A program made the translations under genes and the position numbers. Shown here one piece after another: positions 12,515 to 21,890 of a stretch of 64,000 nucleotides of DNA (the first letter of the stretch is position 1; every line of letters begins with the position of its first letter). The notes beneath the pieces were generated by a model, which saw only the letters and a list, made by a program, of their open reading frames with translations, was not told where the DNA came from and did not search any database. Origin of the DNA: Deroplatys truncata (lineage: Eukaryota; Arthropoda; Insecta; Mantodea; Mantidae). Location of the stretch: assembly GCA_030765065.1 (NCBI GenBank), contig CM060990.1, forward strand, positions 456,404,321 through 456,468,320, read 5' to 3'.

Positions 12515-13940
12515 TTAAGGTACAATCATATCGGATGCACAGTAAGACGATAACAAAGTAGGTTTTTTTGGTGGGGGTACGGGATTAGAGAGGAAAAGTT
12601 GGATAGAATGGGGAAGAGAAGTACGGTAGGTGGCGGAGTTCCGCTGAGCATCTCCGTTAGTGGCAAAAGGTAAACTGCGGCAATTTGACCGGCAGTGGGT
12701 GAAGGAAGTGATCGGTTGACAACCATGACCTTGCCAGGGCTCTGACTGTCTCACACGGGGTATTAGGGAAAGAGAATAAGGAAGTTACGAAAATATTTAA
12801 GGATCAATCTGTGCACGTAAGTGCTTGGTGCACCATTTCAGTGGTGGTTGCTATGAGCCTCTATGATCGCCGCGAGCTCGCACAGGTGTGACAAGCAGTA
12901 GCAGGGAAGGCGTGGGTGACAGAACTCTGTTGCTGTGGTTTCATTGTCCAAGTCCCTTTGCCTGGGTTACTGCTGTCGTCCAGTGAGAGATGGTGGTACA
13001 TGCAGGGATAAGAGATGTGCGTAGAGTCGAGGTGTGGATATGTCTGAGGTCTGCGTTGTTTGGTTTCTTGTGATGGTACAGGTAGGTTGTGTGGTTTCAA
13101 TTCGCTGCAGTTTCCTTTGAATGGGATGAATGATGTCTGAAGTGTCTGGAAGTTCGAGGGCTCCCAGTGAGTACTCTAGCGTGTACGGCGGCGGTGGTAA
13201 ATGTGGTGTGCTGTTCCACCACGCGAAGCACTCTTTTGCCCGTGAGTCGCAGGGCTTCCAGACGGTTGTTCTGGTGCAGGATCTCGGCTTGTAGCTCGAT
13301 GAGGATGAGTTGGGCGAGTTGAAGTTCTCAGATGGTGTCAGATTCCTGCTGCGGTGCTGGAGGGAAGGCGTGGCGTTCCTGAAGTTGGGCTTCTTCCGGC
13401 GGAGTTGAAGCTCGGGGTGCAGTCACCACTGCGCTTCGAGGGCAGATGTGGTTTTGACTCGTCCGATGTGGATAAAGCGGGCACGACGCCTGTCCAGTGA
13501 AGTGATCTTTGCCATTGCATGTGGCGTTATACCGACGGCGACGTGTAGCGCAATTGGCCCCGCAGTAGTGTCAGCGAGGATCAGCGTTGCAGGCCTCCGT
13601 GTTGTTGCCATATCGGCAGTACCGGCGGTAATGCGTGAAGCGCTGTTGATGGCTCTGTGCAATTTGCAGGCTTTCTCCAGAAAGGTGCAGTCCTGAGGCC
13701 TGGGCAGCGACGTATTGGGCCCGGCTGAGAAAGATGAGGCGCATCAGAGGAGTGGGCCTTGTGAAAAGAAGATACTTGAAGCCCTCAATGCGAATGGTTA
13801 TCGCCTTTCCACATACAAAGGATAGAAATGAGCATGGATATATCCGCTTAAAGGAGTATGTTAATAAAAGAGGTGTACCTGTGAAATTTTGATGCTTATT
13901 GCAATCAGAAAATGCCATCGATATCCCAGTCACTTTCATC
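12515..13940 (-). pseudogene. GC-rich island, possible degenerate gag/ORF1 with zinc-knuckle-like cysteines
   Basis: This segment is visibly more GC-rich than its surroundings, and its open frames are denser on the minus strand. Around 13440-13640 the minus strand, read over more than one frame, has closely spaced Cys and His residues resembling the CCHC knuckles of retroelement gag or ORF1 proteins, for example CNGKDHFTGQAC. Downstream on the minus strand (13430 to about 12860) the reading is Pro-, Gln- and His-rich and interrupted by stops. No reverse transcriptase follows. It could equally be a decayed host sequence or an unrelated GC-rich repeat. Confidence 0.3.
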
Positions 13941-14126
13941 ACTCTTTATGTTGCTGTTGCTGCTATCGTAACAGTCGTCAGCAATGTTTTGTCATTTACT
14001 TTTTTTGTAGTGAAAACCTACATTGTTCACCATTTTTTGCGCAAAGCAGTCTTGATACCTTGGAATAACTCGGCTACCATTTTAAGGACAGATGCAATTT
14101 TGAAATAGTGGGATGTTCCTTTATCC

Positions 14127-14127
<1 letters not shown>

Positions 14128-14173
<46 letters not shown>
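14128..14173. repeat. (AAT)n microsatellite
   Basis: An uninterrupted run of AAT trinucleotides. Confidence 0.95.
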
Positions 14174-14176
<3 letters not shown>

Positions 14177-14382
14177 TATCTACGTATAGAATCCTGCTGG
14201 AAAATATCTAAGTTTGTGAAACGTTTACATCCTTATCTGCTCTTTGCATTACTTTCTAATTTTGACAACCATGGCTGATTTTCTTTCTTATGGTATTTCT
14301 CTTTCCCTATCTTAACCACAGTATTCTTACTGATTCCTACCAAGTACCTTAGGGATCGGAATATGAAACCTCCCGTTTAATT

Positions 14383-14665
14383 GTCGTCATCCATAGTTTA
14401 GGCGTGCCATGCTAGCCTCCAGTTCCCGAGTTCGGGGGTTCAAACCAAGCGGAGGGCGAAGGATTTTTTCGGACGTAAAAATTCTTAGCAGGCTTCCTTC
14501 GGAAGGGAAGTCAAGCCGCTAATCCCGCGTGGTAGATTTACGGCACGTAAAGGAACCTCAAGCCTTATAGAGGCCTCTGAGTGAAACTTCCGGCCTTTCA
14601 CACCCAATATAGAATGGGACGCTAAGGACTATAGTAGTGAAAGAGCGTCCGTAGGTATAGCTGAA
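14383..14665 (+). mobile_element. SINE family A, full-length copy 3
   Basis: This is a plus-orientation copy. The tRNA-like head starts at GTCGTCATCC (14383) and has a worn A-box region, followed by a B-box-like GGGGGTTCAAACC near 14434-14446. The body carries the family landmarks GGACGTAAAAATTCTTAGCA, CCTTCGGAAGGGAAGT, GTAGATTTACGGCACGTAAA and GAATGGGACGCTAAGGA. It ends near 14665 with GAGCGTCCGTAGG and a T-rich flank. No target-site duplication was identified. Confidence 0.8.
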
Positions 14666-15293
14666 TTTTTATTTTCGTGTTTAATTTCTCCTCTTCAAAA
14701 TATTCTCTAACAGAGCATTATTTCCGGCGCACGTCCTTTACAAAATAAATTCTTATACGGTTCCCGAGAACGCTCTTTCCTTCTTTTGGCTGCTTAATAT
14801 TTGTCGTCATTCTTGGAAATGAGTAAAAATCCATTAAAGTTATATATAAAATAGTAAATGCTTACAACACACACACACCTAAAGAAATCTCAACACACGT
14901 AGACTACAAGGCAATAACCACATACAAATGGGAAGATGACAAAGGTACTTCTCACTGCCGAAGAAACTAAACTGATGCAAATACGCATCAGCGGCGACAG
15001 AAAAATATGATTTGCTTATATTGTAGCAATAGCAGGTAGAACTTTGTTAGTGTAACCAACGCAGGCCAGGTTCATGCTGATCACGTGTTACGTATTGGAA
15101 ACGCAGTAATGCCGTCTAAATTTGCTATGGTAAAGTCCTAGCTCTAATTGGTTCATTTGCATGTCGCTATTACCGCTATGATGTTTCAGTCCTCTTCCAC
15201 CATTTAAAGCTCTATCCCTTGTGTACCGAAAATGTTAACAATTTTCTTAAAATGGGCAGATTATACATATAGTAATATCGGTGATCACGTACA
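14666..15293. other. Intergenic, no supported feature
   Basis: I recognise nothing beyond a short CA run near 14867-14877. Confidence 0.45.
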
Positions 15294-15295
15294 TA

Positions 15296-16587
15296 CGGTC
15301 ACTCCAAAAGTTTTGAGAATGGACGCAATAAAATGTTAAAAATTTATATTTGATCATTGCATATTTTCTAAATATTCTCCATTGCATTCTACACACCGTC
15401 TTATCCATTCAAACCATTTTTCAAATGCTTAATGTCATTCTTCTTTGGCGAGAGTGCAAATACATTCTTCGTAATATATTGCGACTTCAGGTGACTTAAA
15501 TGACCTCAATTTTTTCTTTCATTTTGGGAAACAGAAAGAAGTAGCATGGGGCCAGATCTAGACTGTAAGGAGGATGGGACAAATATCTGACTCCTGCAGA
15601 ATTTGGCTCGTTTCTTGTGCCGTGTGGGCAGAGGCATTGTCGTGGTGTAACAAAGTTCCACGCGGACCAGTCTTCGAACGCTTTTTTCTCAGTTCATTGA
15701 ACACTTGTGGCAGACATTTTGTGGTGTGCCATCTGGCAGTAAAGTCTTTTGTCCCTCAAGCTGAATCGTCACAATGCGGCCACTTGCTGAGAAGAAGGAA
15801 CAGATAATCTTCTTGCCAACACTTCTCGTTCGTTTCACTTTTGTTGGGGATCTTCTCCTGGGAATACCCAAAACCGATTGACTGTCGCTTAGTTTCTGGA
15901 TTATGCTGTAAATCCACCTTTCGTCACTCGTAACAACGTTAAATAAATATTTTTGGATGTTCCTCCATTGAGCTTTTCAATCATTTCCTGGCACCATTGC
16001 ACACGTGTTTGTTTTTGCTTGTTTATGAGGTGGTGGGGGACCCAGCGACTGCAGAGCTTCCTGACGTAAACTTTTTCTTTCAGGATTGTTTTGACTGCTG
16101 CCGATTCAATATTTAGGTCTTCTTGATCCTGACTATATGTGCAACGATAGTTCTCCCGAAACATGCGCTCTGCTTTCACCACATTTTCTCCCACTGTTGC
16201 TGTAGCCGGCCATCCTGCTCGGTCTTCATCTTCGAGGGAATCCCTTCCTCTTCTAAACTCTGCATACCATCGATACATGGCGGATTCCGAAGCACAAAGA
16301 TCCCCAAATGCACGATGCAGTCTTTTAAGGTATTCTTTCTCCCCTAAACCGACTTTAAAGTCATTGAAAATCATAGCACGGAAATACTCTCGCTTGCGAT
16401 CCATCCTAACTTATGACGTAGCAACACCTCCTATACATGCAGACGCGGTGCTGACGATGCACATTGTTGGAGGGCGCCCAGACTTGCACATATTGCTATC
16501 TGAACTTCAATCTGAAGTTAGGAAAAGCTGCTTTGGCTTACCTCTACTCATTGTTGCCCATTCTCAAAACCTTCAGAGGGACTCTCG
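15296..16587 (-). mobile_element. Mariner transposon, full length (1.29 kb), inactive
   Basis: The element is flanked by TA dinucleotides (15294-15295 and 16588-16589), the target duplicated by mariner elements. Its imperfect terminal inverted repeats are about 28 bp. The inner half is best conserved: AAAAGTTTTGAGAATGG at the left end and its complement at 16560-16575. The length of 1292 bp is normal for mariner. The single transposase gene runs on the minus strand between the repeats and is broken by frameshifts and a stop, so this copy cannot move itself. Confidence 0.9.
15500..16404 (-). pseudogene. Mariner transposase, frameshifted
   Basis: The frame starts with ATG at 16404 (minus). It gives the N-terminal paired-like helix-turn-helix region of about 167 codons, including RRGRDSLEDEDRAGWP and the linker signature RWVPHHLI, typical of mariner transposases. 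A frameshift near 15950 precedes the first catalytic aspartate, in VTSDERWIY (about 15905-15930). Another frame change separates this from the second aspartate, in LLHHDNASAHTA (about 15630-15665). The third lies in HPPYSLDLAPCYFFLF (about 15540-15585). All three acidic positions of the D,D34D triad can thus be found, but spread over different frames. Plus-strand open frames here are shadows. Confidence 0.9.
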
Positions 16588-16819
16588 TATAAGTCGGCCA
16601 CGATATGATTGCGTTCGGTGGAAGGAGAAATTAAACAGTTACGGAACAAGTGGGCGGGACATCGGAAGTGCAGTCAGGAAAAGAAGACATCCACAGATAT
16701 GCTGCTTCCGAGAACTACTGTGCAGCCATGGCGGGTTAGTAGTGTTTTCATTGTGCAACTGTACATACCTATGATCTCCTTGCCCGTCACTCCCCTTGGA
16801 TATCAATCCTTGGTGCCTT

Positions 16820-17097
16820 ATTTTTATGGACGCTCTTTAACTGCTGTGGTCCTTATCGTCCCATTCCATACTGGTCGTGAAAGACCGGAAATTTTTCTCA
16901 GACGCCTCTTAATCAGGCTCGAGGTTACTTTACGTGCCACAAATCTACGACATGAGACCACCAGCTTTACTTCCCTTCCGAAGGGGGCCATGCTAAGGAT
17001 TTTTACGCCCGAAAACAATTCATTGCCCTGGTGGGGTTTGAACCCGCGACCTCGGGTACTAGAAGCTAGTATAGTACCCCAAGACCACAGAGGACGA
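16820..17097 (-). mobile_element. SINE family A, full-length copy 4
   Basis: This minus-orientation copy has one of the best-preserved heads in the window. On the minus strand the A-box region lies near 17075-17090, and the B-box GCGGGTTCAAACCCC lies near 17034-17048. The body and 3' end match copies 1 and 3. It sits between the mariner and the gypsy gag remnant, and may be what separated gag from its missing 5' part. No clear target-site duplication was found. Confidence 0.85.
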
Positions 17098-17264
17098 AAG
17101 ACGTTACGCATTGTCAAGTAAACAGTGGCTCCCTTCCCCATGCTGTGACTGTCGAGTTTTTCAATTTGAAGCAGAAACACGCGCCGGAAAAGTACTTATA
17201 TATAATAAGTACACAAAATATTTATACGTGTAGTATACGGAAACAATTTCACAAGGACTAAAAC

Positions 17265-18071
17265 TTGCAGAATGGTAAAGAAGCCGTATCGAGCACAATT
17301 AATAATGGAAAGTTTACGGAAGCAAGGGGAAAATCCATGGTGGATTACTTCCTTGACTTAGCACAGCAAAGTCAACTGCTCGATCCACCCATGGAAGAGC
17401 AAGAGTTCATTTCCCTTGCCATAAGACACTTCGCGAAACACATCTGCAATATTTTAATCGCGGCTCGTCCACAAAGTATCCGTGGAACCTTAGAACTTAT
17501 AACGGCATTACAGCCACAACTGTCAGAATCGAACCCGGGTCCGAGGGCCGATAACAGATACAGTAATCAGAATGTTAGTGGGACGAGGGCAAATGCCATT
17601 CACAACGCGCGGCGCCAGGATCAAGGTCATGCTCGGGAACGATACACCGACCAGGTACCACAGTTCGACTCCCCGTATGACAATCAGCATTATCAACAAC
17701 AGAGCTCGCCCCGAGAAAATCCCCAGCACCGGTATCAGAGCTCCCGGTCACATTACATAAATTATATACAAATCCGGGGACAGCGGCGACGGCACCATGA
17801 CAGAAACCGGCGCTATAGCAATGAGCACAGATATAACGACCATCGAAGGCAGTATGGCCAAAGCCCGCCCCGAGAAAATCTCGCCGGCCAACAGTGGCAG
17901 AATAGTGCCAGTCAGGGTGCTCATCACCGGCAATACATGGCAGACGTAAAGACGCCGCAGGGACAAAATAGAGGCAGCCCAAGTGCCCACCAATGGCAAA
18001 ATAATAATCATAATAATATCCATACCGAAAAACGCAGTCGGCACCCCAAGAGCATAGACAAGAAGCCATAA
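17265..18071 (+). pseudogene. gag: Gypsy gag, C-terminal part
   Basis: A 268-codon open frame, using a non-ATG start or entering from an upstream frame, begins with a gag-like helical region containing KSMVDYFLDLAQQSQ and RPQSIRGTLELITALQP. From about residue 90 onward it is extremely rich in Arg, Gln, Asn, His and Tyr, like the RNA-binding tails of insect gypsy gag proteins. No CCHC knuckle is visible. The N-terminal half of a normal gag is missing, so this is a fragment. Minus-strand frames over the same DNA are shadows. Confidence 0.65.
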
Positions 18072-18299
18072 GTAGGCACAAATCATTTGGTGCACCGGCA
18101 TTCACGCCCCCGAATAAGGATAACCTAGGCAATGGTGCAATCGGGCCTGCACCATAAGCAGGAAAATAAACTTCGAGAAATTGAAATTGGGTTGGTCCAA
18201 GTTCCCGATTCCGACCCCGAGGTATGTTCCAGACAAAGGGAACACAAACGAACTTTCAATGATTAATGTCCAAAACTTTGACAATACTGATAATTGCAA

Positions 18300-18790
18300 T
18301 AATACGGCGGTATGGATTAGAGAAGTCAGAAAAATGCCAAGAAATTGTGGAAACGCCGCAAGTAGAAATAATGATTGAAGATGAAACATTTCTCGCGACG
18401 CTGGACACCGGAGCACCGGCCTCTGTCTGTAGTCTGCAATTTTTCAATCATCTTGTTACCAAAGGTTTATAGCTACAGGCGCTCCCAACTAAAAATGTAT
18501 ACGCTCTATTAGCCATTGGTAGAAAGAGACAACGGATACAAATGCAGGTCATGATTGAGTTTACATTGAGTGGCGTGCATATGGAATTCATATTTCTAAT
18601 TATCCCCATCTTGTTGCACAGATTTTATTTGGTAGTGTCCTATCCCTGGCATTTGAAGCTCGCGTCAATTACAATAGAGAACAGCTGGAGGTGAGGAGAG
18701 ATGGAGGAGAGGTAATCGCCCCCTTTACTCAGACGACCCTGAACACCATACAGCTGACCGCAGCGGAAACTCAGGTAGCACAAGAGAAAT
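18300..18790 (+). pseudogene. pro: Gypsy aspartic protease
   Basis: The retroviral-type active-site motif LDTGAPASV is readable, with the DTG codons at 18404-18412. About 50 residues further on there is a hydrophobic stretch compatible with the second half of the fold (MQVMIEFTLSG then FIFLIIPI). A TAG at 18470-18472 interrupts the frame between these parts, and later stops end it near 18700. The enzyme normally cleaves the gag-pol polyprotein. Confidence 0.75.
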
Positions 18791-19088
18791 TCTTCGTTTA
18801 ATTAATTCAGGTAGATGAAGATATATACTTAGCAAAGCTACAAGCAATTAATGTTAATGATGATTGCGAGGAACACAGTGTATTTAACACTGTTTTATGT
18901 AGTGATATGTATATGGAAGAAAAATATGATTTTATAGATATGGCAGTGCAAACCTCGCCGGACAAAACAAAGCAAGTATTGCACGTTACTGTAGCCTTGG
19001 CTTAGAGGGAGGAAGAGACTCATTTGTGCCACCGGAGCAGGTAGCCATCGGGAGTGAAGACATTAATACGACCATTGAAAACAAAGCC

Positions 19089-19255
19089 CGGTGGTCCCGT
19101 GTCGTAGATTTACGGCACGTAAAAGAACCTCAAGCCTGATAAAGAGGCCTATGAGCAAAATTACATGTGTTTCACGCCCAATATAGAATGGGACGCTAAG
19201 AACCATAGTAGTTAAAGAGCGTCCATAAATAAAAAACTCAAAAAAAAACAAAAAA
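19089..19255 (+). mobile_element. SINE family A, copy 5, 5'-truncated, nested in the gypsy element
   Basis: This copy starts inside the SINE body at GGTGGTCCCGTGTCG and ends at GCGTCCATAAATAAAAAACTC followed by an A-rich tail. It is bracketed by AAAACAAAGCC on both sides (about 19078-19088 and 19256-19267), which is both the target-site duplication and gypsy coding sequence. Removing the insert reconnects the gypsy pol reading, so the SINE is younger than the gypsy copy. Confidence 0.85.
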
Positions 19256-19261
19256 AAAAAC

Positions 19262-20330
19262 AAAGCCACTTCCATCACTTACTTGAACGAAGATCAGAAA
19301 CAAAGGCTTTTCGATGTTCTTTGGAAAAACCGGTCTGCCTTCACGGAAAAGACGGGTTTGTGTACAAAAGGCACCCCCATGGCGCTACAAAGCAGAAATA
19401 TACCTCTGGACCTCAGGTCAAAAAATTAACGACATGCTGCAACAAAATATAAGTTTCAACCTCCCCGTACATCAATTACGATTGACGCTAGACACCTCAA
19501 CCAGCATATAATGCCAGATAATTTCCGTACTATGAGCATAGACCAAGTAATTTCTAGTATAGGTAGAAAAAAATGGTTCTCGTCAATCGCCTTCACCAAC
19601 TCTTACCTATAAATCTCCCTGCCAGAACATTTGAGAAAATGTTCTTCATTTTTATACAGGGGTTACGTGTTTCAGTAAACCAGATTACCGTTCGGTTTAT
19701 CTGTAAGCGCAAGTGTATTTCTCCGCGCAATGTATACCATTTTTGGAGATATCTCCCAAACTTTCCTAACACAGTACGTAAATGACTTTCTAATACACGA
19801 TAATAGCGCTGAGGAACACAGAGTACACCGATTACGTAATAACTAAATTACGCGAAAATGGCTTGACATAAAACTTCGAGAGAAAATATTCTTTCAACAA
19901 GAAATAAAATTCTTGGGTTACGTCATTTCCGGTGAAGTAATATCACCAGATCAAGAAAGCATAAGGATCATCAAAGAAATTCCATCCCCTAAGAACGTAA
20001 AACAGCTTCGAAGAATATTAGGGATGTTTTAGTACGAAGCTCGTTTTCACACAAGTTATGCCAAAGAAGTAGCTTCTCCTCTTAGAGAACTACTTAAGAA
20101 AAATGCCAGTTGGTGGTGGACAGAGTTCCAACAAAACGCTTTCGAAACCGTTAAGGAACTATTTGGGAAAGCCATTTTACTTGAACAACCACGAATGGAT
20201 AAGCCATTTTACATTTACACCGTCACTGCAATTTCTGGATTCGGTGCCATCTTGTACCAACTAGATAACCAAGGAAACCAATATGTTATAAGTGCGGCTT
20301 CAAAGAGCCCAACAACCACAAACTAATAGC
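19262..20330 (+). pseudogene. pol: Gypsy reverse transcriptase with altered catalytic motif
   Basis: The pre-RT linker TYLNEDQKQRLFDVLWK at about 19280-19330 leads into a heavily broken palm region. At 19776-19787 the catalytic box reads Y-V-N-D instead of Y-V-D-D, so the first catalytic aspartate is asparagine. The thumb is well preserved (EIKFLGYVISGEVISPDQ at about 19900-19960 and KNVKQLRRILGMF at about 19995-20030). The connection to RNase H follows at 20100-20280. Multiple stops, including TAG at 20031, make it non-functional. Confidence 0.85.
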
Positions 20331-20334
20331 CTGT

Positions 20335-20598
20335 GTGACAGAGCAAAAGATAACAGTGATCTTTTTTGCTCTACAAAAGTTTCGACATTACATCTTCAAT
20401 CGCCCTATTATTATATTTACGGACCACTTTAGCTTATCGTTTATTAAAAACTGTAAATTGACGAGCTCGAAAATCTCACGTTACATTCACGAAATTATGT
20501 CCTATGATGTAACTACTAAGCACATTTCTGGAAGCCAAAATATTTTTGCCGATGTGCTCTCCAGAAACGGAACAAAAGGCGACATATCAGAGCGCTAA
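20335..20598 (+). pseudogene. pol: Gypsy RNase H domain fragment
   Basis: This 87-codon open frame reads EQKITVIFFALQKFRHYIF, then FTDHFSLSFIKN, and ends with ISGSQNIFADVLSRN. That is the usual RNase H end of gypsy pol (a TDH motif and an N.ADALSR-type motif). It connects the reverse transcriptase to the integrase in the normal order. The N-terminal portion of the domain is upstream, in a different frame. Confidence 0.85.
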
Positions 20599-20771
20599 GG
20601 CAACACGCAACGGGAGGTACATGTATTAAAGCTAGACTTCCAACTCAATAAGGAACTTATAAAACAGGCAAAAGACATCGCGAAATTACAGCGCGAGGAT
20701 GAAAAACTGAACGAGTTACTCTAAAGAGCGCCCGAAATCCTAGCGGACACACGGGCAACGATACACACGAA

Positions 20772-21880
20772 ATGACGTATTGTATAAGCTGCAAGGGGGC
20801 AGAAAAACCAATATGGCGGACATACGCTCCCCGTATATTAGAAGCACTAATCACCGACGCTTTTCATGCCGCACTATTTCATGCTGGATCGGAGAAGACA
20901 TGCCTGGCCATAGGGGAACACTTTTGTGTACCTCGGCTTCACCATAAGGTACGACAACGTATCTCAGCAAAGATATGCGAAGAATGTCAAAACGCGACAC
21001 CACTTAACGTGAAATGCAATCCCCCCGTAATCAATTTAAGGGATAAGTCCCTAACGTTGGTAACTATGGACGCCCATGGTCCTCTCCCGACAGGTGCCGC
21101 GGGCATGAAATTTATTTTCGTCCTAGTCGACGTATTCACGAAACTAGTGAAACTGTACCCTATGAAAAGGCTGACGGGTGCAGCATGTGCGAGAAATGTT
21201 ACGGAGGACTTCATTCCCAAGTTCGGCAAAATGGCCGCCATTTTGACTAATAATACTTCGGTTCACAGAAGCAGACACTTCGTGGAGACGATAAAAGCAG
21301 CAAGAATAAAAAATACCACTTCACCTCTTACCACCCTCAAGCAAACCCCTGCGTGAGAACAATTCCCGATTTATCAATTTTTTACGCCTTCTTTGCAACC
21401 GCAAACATACCTCCTGGATCTCCCAAATACCCTTAATAGAACAAATTTTCAACAATTCTATTAATCCTAACACAGGATTTGCTGCCATAACAATGCATAT
21501 AGGCCAGCAGCCTGCAGAGATTATCCCAGGTATGTCAAGCGCAATCCCCAATGAAGAGAAGACGAAGATAGAAAAACTACAAAGAGCGTATTAACGTCTA
21601 GTACGTCGAGCAGAGAAACGCAACAGCAAAAAGAAAAGACACAAGAAGTGTCATGGCACCCAAAAGTAGGAGATTTAGGTTCAGTGAGAGCACATAATAA
21701 GTCATCCCTACTGAACAAGACGTCACACAGACTACATTTACTATAGAAGGGACCAGCTGTTGTTGTCAGGGAGTTGAGTGACCGTTCCTTCGAACTCGCT
21801 GACAACAAAACACACCAGGTGATAGGCAGGTATAATTTGGCCCTCTTACGGCCATTTAAGCAGCTTGCGACTGAAAACTC
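20772..21880 (+). pseudogene. pol: Gypsy integrase with altered active site
   Basis: The open frame at 20772-21356 contains the HHCC zinc-binding region (HAALFHAG followed by KICEECQ). The core follows, with its first catalytic aspartate in LVTMDAHGPLP. At the position of the second catalytic aspartate the reading is ILTNNTSVH, so the aspartate is asparagine. The frame is lost just after 21356. The C-terminal part reappears in other frames, including ELADNKTHQVIGRYNLALL near 21790-21850, which is the usual DNA-binding tail. The enzyme would join element DNA to the host genome; this copy cannot. Confidence 0.85.
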
Positions 21881-21890
21881 TTAAGTAGAA

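Larger units (their letters stand above)
17200..21890 (+). mobile_element. Degenerate Ty3/gypsy LTR retrotransposon (internal region)
   Basis: In order on the plus strand are a gag C-terminal part, an aspartic protease, a reverse transcriptase, RNase H and an integrase with its C-terminal tail, which is the gypsy gene order. Frames are broken many times. I found no pair of long terminal repeats, so the ends are set only by the first gag similarity and by the integrase tail near 21880. A purine-rich stretch follows at 21940-22000. A SINE of family A is inserted between the protease and reverse transcriptase (19089-19255). Confidence 0.85.

Noticed and set aside
15574-16774. Plus-strand open frames of up to 203 codons
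   Set aside because: They lie antisense to the mariner transposase, which explains the reading.
17575-18132. Minus-strand frames of 185 and 117 codons
   Set aside because: They are shadows of the Arg/Gln-rich gag tail on the plus strand.
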